This document shows, piece after piece, positions 1 through 5,879 of a stretch of DNA of 8,516 bases. Below the pieces are notes generated by a model. The model saw only the letters and a list, made by a program, of their open reading frames with translations. It had not been told where the DNA came from and searched no databases. A program made the translations under genes and the position numbers. Numbering within the stretch: position 1 is the first letter of the stretch; every line of letters begins with the position of its first letter. The stretch is from Fimbriiglobus sp. (GTDB lineage Bacteria > Planctomycetota > Planctomycetia > Gemmatales > Gemmataceae). The DNA is taken from the NCBI GenBank assembly GCA_025352585.1, contig JANXTD010000380.1, positions 1 to 8,516 on the forward strand, in the 5' to 3' direction.

Positions 1-814
1 CTACGCCGGCACCACCGAGATCGCCGCGACCGCCCGCGAGCAGGAATCGACGATGCAGACCCTCGGCGCGTCCACGACGCAAATCGCCGCGGCGGTGCGG
101 CAGATCAGCGCCACGTCGGCGGAGCTGTCGCAGACGATGAACCAGGTCAACGAGGGCGGCCGCGCCACCGGCAAGCTCGCCACGTCCGGCCGCGCCGGCC
201 TTGCCACGATGGGCGACACGATGGCGCGCCTGGCCGTCAGCACCAACTCGATCTCGACGAAGCTCAACGCCGTGCGGCAAAAGGCTAGCGACATCAACGC
301 CGTCGTCACGACCATCACCAAGGTCGCCGACCAGACGAATTTGCTCAGCATCAACGCGGCGATCGAGGCCGAGAAGGCGGGCGAGTACGGCCGCGGCTTC
401 CTGGTGGTCGCCCGCGAGATTCGGCGGCTGGCCGACCAGACTGCCGTGGCGACGCTCGACATCGAGAACATGGTGCGGCAGATGCAGGGTGCGGTGTCGG
501 CGGGGGTCATGGAGATGGACAAGTTCTCCGAGGAGGTCCGCGTCGGGGTGGCGAAGGTGTCCGAGATCAACGGGGCGATGGGCCAGATCATCGAGCAGGT
601 CCACGGCCTCAACGAGCGCTTCCAGGTCGTCAACGACTCGATGGGTCAGCAGTCCGGCGGGGCGCGGCAGATCAACGACGCGATGCTCTCGCTCGTCGGC
701 GGGGTGCAGCAGACTTCGCACTCGTTGAAGGAGTTCCACGCGGTCACGGAGACGCTGCGCGACTCCGCGGACTCGCTGAAGCGTCAGGTCGCCCACTTCA
801 AGATCGCGGGGTGA
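1..814 (+). CDS. wspA: Methyl-accepting chemotaxis protein, WspA-like, cytoplasmic signalling part (5' partial)
   Basis: C-terminal part of a receptor that would control the CheA kinase through CheW adaptors. The frame is open from base 2, so the start and the sensor/membrane part lie upstream of the window; an internal ATG at 53 is not the start. The fragment is a long heptad-rich helical hairpin. The tip lies at about bases 323-421 and contains DQTNLLSINAAIEAEKAGEY then GRGFLVVAREIRRLADQ, the invariant kinase-contact region of MCPs. The AEKAGEYGRGF and RRLADQTAVATLDIE wording, followed by SAGVMEMDKFSEEV, is what I recall for WspA-type (class 40H) receptors rather than flagellar ones. There is no C-terminal NWETF-like CheR/CheB tether. 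The stop is 3 bases before the next start, so it heads the operon seen here. MCP identity is very sure; the Wsp subtype rests on motif recall plus gene order. Confidence 0.93.
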   Translation, partial: YAGTTEIAATAREQESTMQTLGASTTQIAAAVRQISATSAELSQTMNQVNEGGRATGKLATSGRAGLATMGDTMARLAVSTNSISTKLNAVRQKASDINAVVTTITKVADQTNLLSINAAIEAEKAGEYGRGFLVVAREIRRLADQTAVATLDIENMVRQMQGAVSAGVMEMDKFSEEVRVGVAKVSEINGAMGQIIEQVHGLNERFQVVNDSMGQQSGGARQINDAMLSLVGGVQQTSHSLKEFHAVTETLRDSADSLKRQVAHFKIAG

Positions 815-817
815 GCC

Positions 818-1243
818 GTGCTGATGCTGTTCCTCCAGAGCGGCGCGGAGCGCTTCGCCCTGCCGGCGTCGGCGGTGGCCGAGGTCGTGCCGGCGGTGCC
901 GCTGTACCGCCCGGCGGCCGGCGCGGACCCCGCGCTCGCCGGGCTGCTGCGCTACCGCGGCGCGATCGTGCCGGTGCTGGCGCTGGGCGTGCCGGGCGAG
1001 CCGCGTCTGAGCGGCCGCATCGTCGTCGTCGAGGCGGCCGGCGACCCGTCACGCCGGCTCGGCCTGCTCGCCGACAGCGTCAGTGACCTGAAGCCGCTCG
1101 GGGCCACGGGGGCCGCCTTCGCCCGCGTGGACGGCCACAACCTCGGCACGCTCGTGGCCGTGGCCGACGGCCTGGTGCGGCTGCTCGACCCGCCCGCCCT
1201 CTTCGCCTCGCTGACGCCCGCCCAGATCGGGGCGACCGCGTGA
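818..1243 (+). CDS. wspB: CheW-like adaptor, WspB-like
   Basis: Single-domain CheW adaptor of 141 residues that would bridge receptor and CheA kinase in the cytoplasmic signalling array. The fold is visible from FLQSGAERFALP at the N-terminus (beta strands 1-2), through GLLRYRGAIVPVLAL at residues 43-57 (the family's G-L/I-x-x-x-RG-x-x-x-PV-x-x-L signature), to GLLADSVSDL (82-91) and the C-terminal LVAVADGLVRLLD. The length is typical of stand-alone CheW, slightly short. The start is GTG at 818, 3 bases after the receptor stop; an ATG at 824 would remove only two residues. The stop overlaps the next start as GTGA. CheW family is sure; the WspB assignment comes from its place between the MCP and the CheR-TPR gene. 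Confidence 0.9.
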   Translation: MLMLFLQSGAERFALPASAVAEVVPAVPLYRPAAGADPALAGLLRYRGAIVPVLALGVPGEPRLSGRIVVVEAAGDPSRRLGLLADSVSDLKPLGATGAAFARVDGHNLGTLVAVADGLVRLLDPPALFASLTPAQIGATA

Positions 1244-2469
1244 CCGGCATCGACACCCTGTTGCGCGAGTCCCTCGGCCTGGCGGTCGGCAGCGTCGGCC
1301 CGCGCGTCATCGCGGCCGCCGTCACGGCGCGCATGGCGGCGACCGGCTGCGACACGGAGGCCGGCTACCTGCTGCGGCTGCGCGTGGACCCGGCGGAGCG
1401 CGGCCAGCTCACCGAAGCGGTCGTCGTCCCCGAGACGTGGTTCTTCCGCTACCCGGAGTCGTTCACGCAACTCGCGTGCCTCGCGCACTCGCGCCGCGCC
1501 GCGCTGACGCCGACCACGCCGTTCCGGGTGCTGTGCGTGCCGTGCTCGACCGGCGAGGAGCCGTACTCGGTCGCGCTGACGCTGCACCGCGCGGGGCTGG
1601 ACGGCCTGTTCCGCGTCGAGGCGGTGGACGTGAGCCTCAAGGCGGTGGCGGCGACCCGCGCGGCGACCTACCCGACGACGGCGTTCCGCGAGGCCGGGCC
1701 GGTGCCGGGCCGCGACGCCTTCACGCCGCTGCCCGGCGGACGCTACGCCGTGCCGGCGGCGGTGGCGTCGGCGGTGCGCGTCCGCGTCGGCAACCTCGCG
1801 GCCCCCGGCTTCCTGGCCGGGGAGCAGCCGTTCGACGCGATCTTCTGCCGCAACCTGTTCATCTACCTGACCGACGAGGCGCGGCGGGCGGCGGCGGCGC
1901 GGTTCCACCACCTGCTCGCGCCCGGCGGCCGGCTCTTCTCGGGCCACGCGGAGCCGCTGGGGATGATCGACGCCCGCTTCAAGATCGACGGCCCGCCGCA
2001 AGCGTTCATGTTCCGCGCCGCCGACGCCCCCCCGGCGCTGGCCGCCCCCCCGGAGTCGCCGCCGGCCGCCACGCCGCCGCCGCGGGTAGCCGCGCCGCAA
2101 CCGGCCGCGCCCGTCACGCCAGCCGCGTCGACTCCGCCGGGGGACGCCCTGTCGCTGGTGCGCACCCGGCTCGACGCGGGGCGGGCGGCGGACGCGGTGG
2201 AGGCGTTGACGGCGCACCTCGGCGACGCCCCGACGCCACACGGCTACACGCTGCTCGGCGTCGCGCACTCGATGCTCGGCCGCAGCGCCGACGCGGAGCG
2301 GGCCTTCACGCAGGCGCTTTACCTTGACCCCGGCCACTACGACGCGCTGGTGCAACTGCTGGCACTCGCGCAGGGTCGCGGCGACGCGGCGGGGGCGGCC
2401 AACTTCCGCCGCCGCGCCGACAAGGCCCACGCCCTCGACGCCGCCGAGCGAAACGGGGGCTGCCGGTGA
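1240..2469 (+). CDS. wspC: CheR-type receptor glutamate methyltransferase with C-terminal TPR, WspC-like
   Basis: SAM-dependent methyltransferase expected to methylate glutamates of the upstream receptor. In 409 residues: a helical CheR N-terminal part (about 1-75) with VVVPETWFFR at 61-70; the SAM-binding motif CSTGEEPYS at 102-110; the acidic motif-II region VEAVDVS at 126-132; and FCRNLFIYL at 202-210, matching the CheR CRNxxIYF signature. A Pro/Ala-rich linker spans about 263-301. A TPR-like segment follows at about 333-397 (GYTLLGVAHSMLGRSADAE, then YLDPGHYDAL). The CheR + linker + TPR design is that of WspC; receptors without a C-terminal tether pentapeptide fit such a CheR. The GTG start overlaps the upstream TGA as GTGA; only a weak G-rich stretch precedes it. 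Opposing enzyme is the CheB at 6761. Confidence 0.93.
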   Translation: MTGIDTLLRESLGLAVGSVGPRVIAAAVTARMAATGCDTEAGYLLRLRVDPAERGQLTEAVVVPETWFFRYPESFTQLACLAHSRRAALTPTTPFRVLCVPCSTGEEPYSVALTLHRAGLDGLFRVEAVDVSLKAVAATRAATYPTTAFREAGPVPGRDAFTPLPGGRYAVPAAVASAVRVRVGNLAAPGFLAGEQPFDAIFCRNLFIYLTDEARRAAAARFHHLLAPGGRLFSGHAEPLGMIDARFKIDGPPQAFMFRAADAPPALAAPPESPPAATPPPRVAAPQPAAPVTPAASTPPGDALSLVRTRLDAGRAADAVEALTAHLGDAPTPHGYTLLGVAHSMLGRSADAERAFTQALYLDPGHYDALVQLLALAQGRGDAAGAANFRRRADKAHALDAAERNGGCR

Positions 2470-3131
2470 CCCTGACCCTGCCGCTCATCGACGACTGCTG
2501 GAACGCCATCGGCGTGCGCGGCGACCGCACCTGCCCGCGCCTGGCCGAGGCCGTCCACTGCCGCAACTGCCCCGTCTACGCCGACGCCGGCCGGGCGCTG
2601 TTCAACCGCTCGCCGCCGGAGGGCTACGCCGCCGAGTGGGCCGACCGGCTGGCCGCGCCGGAGCCGCCGCGCGCCGGCGAGACGCACCCGGTCGTGCTGT
2701 TCCGCGTCGGCGAGGAGTGGTACGCCCTCGACGTGCGCGTGGCAGTCGAGGTCGCGCCGCACAGGCCGGTCCGCCGGGTGCCGCACCAGTCGGACCGCGT
2801 GCTGGCCGGGCTGGTCAACATCCGCGGCGAGCTGCAACTGGCCGTGTCGCTGCCGCACCTGCTGGGCACCTCCGACGCCCCCGCCGACGCGGCAGGCGAC
2901 GTGAACGCGCGGCTGCTAGTCATCGAGCAGGCCGGGGCGCGCTGGGTGCTGCTCGTGGACGCCGTCGAGGACCTGTACTACGCCCCCGCCGAGGCGCTGA
3001 CCGGTCTGCCGGCGACGGTAGCCGTCGGCAACCGGGTCTTCACGCGGAGTGTGTTCGCCTGGGGCCGCCACTCGGTCGGCTACCTCGACGCCGACCGCCT
3101 GTTCGCCGCGCTCCGGAGGACGTTCCGGTGA
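2466..3131 (+). CDS. wspD: CheW-like adaptor with N-terminal cysteine motif, WspD-like
   Basis: Second CheW adaptor, 221 residues. A CheW domain lies at about 75-218: VVLFRVGEEWYALDV at 76-90, the signature GLVNIRGELQLAVSL at 115-129, VLLVDAVEDLYY at 161-172. It is preceded by a 70-residue extension beginning with DCWNAIGVRGDRTCPRL and HCRNCPVY. This places cysteines at 11, 23, 32 and 35 (plus H31), a pattern I recall as the hallmark of WspD; its biochemical role is not established to my knowledge, though metal binding is conceivable. Start GTG 2466 overlaps the CheR stop as GTGA, with a GGGGG run 6 bases upstream. The stop overlaps the CheA start. Two different CheWs flanking CheR is the Wsp order. 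Confidence 0.92.
   Translation: MTLTLPLIDDCWNAIGVRGDRTCPRLAEAVHCRNCPVYADAGRALFNRSPPEGYAAEWADRLAAPEPPRAGETHPVVLFRVGEEWYALDVRVAVEVAPHRPVRRVPHQSDRVLAGLVNIRGELQLAVSLPHLLGTSDAPADAAGDVNARLLVIEQAGARWVLLVDAVEDLYYAPAEALTGLPATVAVGNRVFTRSVFAWGRHSVGYLDADRLFAALRRTFR
3115..3119 (+). promoter_or_regulatory. Shine-Dalgarno site of cheA (wspE)
   Basis: GGAGG with 8 bases to the GTG at 3128. It is the only strong Shine-Dalgarno match before a start in this window, inside the 3' end of the upstream CheW gene. It decides the kinase start: the same frame is open far upstream (to an ATG at 2324), but that part only shadows the CheR and CheW genes. Confidence 0.7.
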
Positions 3132-4978
3132 CCGACCCCGACCCGATGTTCGAGCTGTTCCGCTCCGAGGCGCTGACCCACACCGCCGCGATCGACGCCG
3201 CGCTGGCGACGCTGGCCGCCGACCCGACGCGCGCGGCGTCGTGCGAGCCGCTGGAGAGCGCCGCGGCGCAAATCCTGGGGGCGGCGCGGATCGTCGGCGT
3301 GGGGGCCGCCGCGACGCTGGCCCGCGCCGCCGAGGAGCTGTTCGCCGCCGCCCGCCGCGGCACCCGCACGCTTGACCCCGCCGCGCTCGCCGCCCTGTCC
3401 GAAGTCACCCGCGCGATCCGGGCGCTGGCCGAGTCGGGCGACGGCGCGGTGACGCCGGCCGAGGCCGAGGCCCTGGCGGCGCGACTCGGTGCCGCGCCCG
3501 CCGAGCCGCCGCCGCCCCCGCCGGCCGCCGCCCCGCAATCCCAGGGCACGTCGCTGTTGGAGATGTTCCGCGAGGAGGTCAAGACGCTGTGCGGCGTCTT
3601 GGGCGAGGGCCTCATCGACCTCGAGCAAGACGCGACCGACCCGCGCCGCATCGAGCCGCTCATGCGCGCCGCCCACAGCATCAAGGGCGCGGCCCGCATC
3701 GTCGGCGTCGATCCGGCGGTCGATCTATCGCACGCGCTCGAAGAACTGCTCGTCGCGGCGCAGCGGGGCCAAGTCGTCGTGGTGCCGGCCGACATCGACT
3801 TGCTGCTGCACGCGGTGGACCTGCTCACGCAACTGGCCGCCGCCGACCTGGCCGCCTGGGGCACCGCCAACAAGCCGGCGGTTAGCGCCGCCGTCGCCGC
3901 GCTGGAGGCTCGCCTGACAGGCACTCCCGCGCCGGCCCTCGTCCCGCTGCCGCCGTCCCCGGTTTTGCCGATCGCCCCGGTGGCCGTCGCCGTGGCCGTA
4001 GCCCCCGAAGCCGCGCCGACGGCCCCCGCCGAGCCGGAGGTGCTGGACCGCGTGGTGCGGATCAGCGCGCTGAGCCTGACGCGGCTGCTGAGCCTGGCCG
4101 GCGAGTCGCTGGTCGAGGCCCGATGGTTGCAGCCGTTCGCGCGGTCGCTGCAACGCCTCAAGAAGTTCCAGGACCACCTGGCCGACGCGCTCGACGACCT
4201 GCACCGCGAACTCGCCCCGGCCGGCCGCGACGCGACGCCCAACGACCGCGTCGCCGGCGCGAGCGACGACGCCCGGCGGCGGCTCGGCGACTGCCGGCGG
4301 CTCCTCGGCGAGCGCATCGACGAGTTCGAGCGCCACGCCGGCCGCTCCGACGACCTCAATAGCCGGCTGTACCGCGAGGTGATCGCCAGCCGGATGCGCC
4401 CCTTCGGCGACGGCACGCACGGCCTGGCCCGCATGGTCCGCGACGTGGCCCGGCAACTCGGCAAGAAAGTCCACTTTGAAGTCTCCGGGCACGACACCGA
4501 CGTCGACCGCGACATCCTCGACAAGCTCGAAGCGCCGCTGGGGCACATGCTGCGCAACGCGCTGGACCACGGCCTCGAAAGCCCCGACGAGCGCCGCAAG
4601 GCGGGCAAGCCCGAGGCGGGGACGCTGCGCGTCGAGGCGCGGCACCAGGCGGGGATGCTCAACGTCCGCGTCACCGACGACGGCCGCGGCATCGACCTCG
4701 ACCGGCTGCGCCGCAAGGTCGTCGAGCGTAAGCTGACCAGCGCCGACCTCGCCGGCCGCCTGAGCGACGGCGAACTGCTCGACTTCGTGTTCCTGCCCGG
4801 CTTCTCGACGGCCGAGACGGTCACCGACATCTCGGGCCGCGGCGTCGGGCTGGACGCGGTGCAGGCGATGGCCCAAGCGGTCGGCGGGCTGATCCGCGTC
4901 CACACGCGGCTCGGGGCCGGCGTCACCTTCGAGCTACAACTGCCGATCACGCTCTCAGTCATGCGGGTGTGCTGGTGA
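3128..4978 (+). CDS. wspE: CheA-type histidine kinase, WspE-like, with two HPt domains; CheW/REC end split off
   Basis: Central kinase, 616 residues as read. Domains: HPt1 (about 8-105), HPt2 (about 143-240), a Pro/Ala-rich linker (265-305), a dimerisation/linker helical region (307-425, with SLTRLLSLAGESLVEARW and LYREVIASRMRPF), and the ATPase domain (about 440-605). HPt2 carries AAHSIKGAARIVG with phosphorylatable H183. HPt1 aligns to it (AAAQILGAARIVG, 45-57) but has Ala47 for His and Leu50 for Lys, so it cannot accept phosphate at that site. ATPase boxes are intact: N-box LRNALDHGLESPDER (N477, H481), G1 DDGRGID (517-523), G2 ISGRGVGLDAV (568-578). WspE normally continues into CheW and REC domains; here the frame ends at MRVCW just where the CheW domain begins, and those domains follow in another frame from 4969. 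Start GTG 3128 overlaps the upstream stop (GTGA) and has a good Shine-Dalgarno. Confidence 0.93.
   Translation: MTDPDPMFELFRSEALTHTAAIDAALATLAADPTRAASCEPLESAAAQILGAARIVGVGAAATLARAAEELFAAARRGTRTLDPAALAALSEVTRAIRALAESGDGAVTPAEAEALAARLGAAPAEPPPPPPAAAPQSQGTSLLEMFREEVKTLCGVLGEGLIDLEQDATDPRRIEPLMRAAHSIKGAARIVGVDPAVDLSHALEELLVAAQRGQVVVVPADIDLLLHAVDLLTQLAAADLAAWGTANKPAVSAAVAALEARLTGTPAPALVPLPPSPVLPIAPVAVAVAVAPEAAPTAPAEPEVLDRVVRISALSLTRLLSLAGESLVEARWLQPFARSLQRLKKFQDHLADALDDLHRELAPAGRDATPNDRVAGASDDARRRLGDCRRLLGERIDEFERHAGRSDDLNSRLYREVIASRMRPFGDGTHGLARMVRDVARQLGKKVHFEVSGHDTDVDRDILDKLEAPLGHMLRNALDHGLESPDERRKAGKPEAGTLRVEARHQAGMLNVRVTDDGRGIDLDRLRRKVVERKLTSADLAGRLSDGELLDFVFLPGFSTAETVTDISGRGVGLDAVQAMAQAVGGLIRVHTRLGAGVTFELQLPITLSVMRVCW
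3149..3442 (+). other. Degenerate first HPt domain of the CheA
   Basis: Residues about 8-105 of the kinase. It shares the FR-E-opening, EPL-x-x-AA, GAARIVGV and A-EEL-x-x-AA-RG framework with the second HPt at 3554-3847, so it looks like a tandem duplication. The codon for the phosphorylated histidine (3674-3676, CAC in HPt2) is GCG for Ala at 3266-3268, and the nearby conserved Lys is Leu. The fold is probably kept while phosphotransfer is lost. Confidence 0.8.
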
Positions 4979-5793
4979 CCATCGGCGACGAGCCGTTCGC
5001 CTGGCCGCTGAACCGCACCGACCGGCTGATCAAGCTCGACGTGGCCGCGATCGAAACGCTGGAGGGCAAGCCGCACTTCGCCTGCGACGGCCGGCACGTC
5101 GGGCTGGTCTCCGGCCGCCAGGTCTTCGAGTGCGGCGGCCCGCCCGACGCCCCCGACTCGCTGTGGGTCGTGCTCATCGGCGACCGCACGCACCAGTACG
5201 GCCTCATCGTCAACGGCTTCCTGGGCGAGCAAGACCTGGTGGTGCGGCCGCTCGACGCGCGGCTGGGCAAGGTGCCGAACGTCGCCGCCGCCGCGGTGCT
5301 CGACGACGGCTCGCCGGTGCTGATCGTCGATGTCGATGACGTGATCCGCTCCGCCGGGATGCTCGTGCAGGAGGGCAAGTTGCGCCGGCCGCGGCCGCAG
5401 CGCGTGGCCGTGAAGCGGAAGCGCGTGCTGGTCGTGGACGACTCGGCGATCGTCCGCGAGGCCGAGCGGCAGTTGCTGGTGGGCCGCGGCTACGACGTGG
5501 ACTTGGCGGTGGACGGCGTCGATGGGCTGAACGCCGTGCGGCAGGGCGGCTACGACCTCGTGGTCAGCGACATCGACATGCCGCGCATGACGGGGCTGGA
5601 GTTCGTGCGGGCGGTGCGGGCCGACCCGGCGGTCCAGTCGCTGCCGGTGGTCATCGTCTCTTATAAAGACCGGGACGAGGACCGCAAGCGGGGCCTCGCG
5701 GTGGGGGCCAACGCCTACCTGACGAAGTCGAGCTTCCACGACGGCCGCTTTCTGGAGGCGATCGAGGACCTGATCGGCCCGCCGGAGCGCTGA
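4969..5793 (+). CDS. wspE: CheW domain + receiver domain: C-terminal part of WspE in a shifted frame
   Basis: Reads as a CheW domain (about residues 1-135: VTIGDEPFAWPLNRTDRLI, then GLIVNGFLGEQDLVVRPLD) followed by a receiver domain (about 152-270). Receiver residues are complete: acidic pair D157-D158 in VLVVDDSA, phosphoacceptor D201 in VVSDIDMP, S231 in IVSYKDR, and K253 in YLTKSSFHDG. This is the normal C-terminal half of WspE, where the receiver probably competes for phosphate or feeds adaptation. Relative to the kinase it is displaced by one frame step; joining LSVMRV directly to LVTIGDEPF would give an uninterrupted CheW strand 1. I give GTG 4969 because it keeps most of that strand; GTG 4975 is equally possible and forms GTGA with the kinase stop, as at the other operon junctions. 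No Shine-Dalgarno is visible, so it would need coupling to the kinase, or the split is a deletion or sequence error. Confidence 0.85.
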   Translation: MLVTIGDEPFAWPLNRTDRLIKLDVAAIETLEGKPHFACDGRHVGLVSGRQVFECGGPPDAPDSLWVVLIGDRTHQYGLIVNGFLGEQDLVVRPLDARLGKVPNVAAAAVLDDGSPVLIVDVDDVIRSAGMLVQEGKLRRPRPQRVAVKRKRVLVVDDSAIVREAERQLLVGRGYDVDLAVDGVDGLNAVRQGGYDLVVSDIDMPRMTGLEFVRAVRADPAVQSLPVVIVSYKDRDEDRKRGLAVGANAYLTKSSFHDGRFLEAIEDLIGPPER

Positions 5794-5817
5794 CGCCGGC
5801 CGGGGTTGCGCTTAGGC

Positions 5818-5847
5818 TTCGCATGTCGGCGGATTGTACGGTATGCT
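5818..5847 (+). promoter_or_regulatory. Weak sigma70-like promoter candidate
   Basis: TTCGCA (5818-5823, 4 of 6 to TTGACA), an 18-base spacer, then TATGCT (5842-5847, 4 of 6 to TATAAT), 32 bases before the ATG at 5880. It lies in the only gap of the operon and overlaps the tandem repeat. It could drive the REC-HATPase and cheB genes separately. The match is weak and planctomycete promoters are poorly known, so this is tentative. Confidence 0.3.
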
Positions 5848-5856
5848 ACGGTACGC
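5837..5856 (+). repeat. Tandem 10-bp direct repeat upstream of the output regulator
   Basis: Two adjoining 10-base units, TACGGTATGC (5837-5846) and TACGGTACGC (5847-5856), identical at 9 of 10 positions. One-helical-turn spacing suits a protein binding site on one DNA face. It is 24 bases before the ATG at 5880 and overlaps the promoter candidate. Operator role is inference. Confidence 0.5.
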
Positions 5857-5879
5857 ATGGGTAAGGCAGGGCAAGGCGT

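Larger units (their letters stand above)
5794..5879. other. Intergenic gap, the only sizeable one in the operon
   Basis: 86 bases between the WspE end and the REC-HATPase start. The last half is clearly less GC-rich than the rest of the window and carries the tandem repeat and promoter-like element listed separately. A short self-complementary CCGGCCGG at 5797-5804 has no T-run after it, so I do not call a terminator. Confidence 0.7.

Noticed and set aside
952..2430. Long - strand open frame opposite the cheW/cheR genes
   Set aside because: It translates to Arg-rich low-complexity sequence with no domain and is the antisense shadow of strongly supported + strand genes in GC-rich DNA.
2324..3127. 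Upstream extension of the CheA frame
   Set aside because: It overlaps the CheR end and the whole WspD gene, and its translation is Arg/Pro-rich without homology. The Shine-Dalgarno-backed GTG at 3128 starts the HPt domain.
4961..4978. Programmed -1 ribosomal frameshifting joining the two parts of WspE
   Set aside because: No X-XXY-YYZ slippery heptamer lies in the kinase frame at the junction, and I see no clear downstream stem at the right distance. Restart or a base deletion explains it better.
5662..5667. TATAAA inside the WspE receiver, a possible internal -10 box
   Set aside because: It encodes the conserved SYKDR motif with unusually AT-rich codons, and there is no acceptable -35 at 16-18 bases upstream.
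3040..5739. Very long - strand open frame (about 900 codons) opposite wspE
   Set aside because: Ser/Arg/Ala-rich composition without motifs; it overlaps a kinase and receiver with complete catalytic residues on the + strand. GC-rich codon use keeps the opposite frame open by chance.
5795..5811. Terminator after wspE from the self-complementary CCGGCCGG
   Set aside because: The stem is very short without a loop and no T-run follows.
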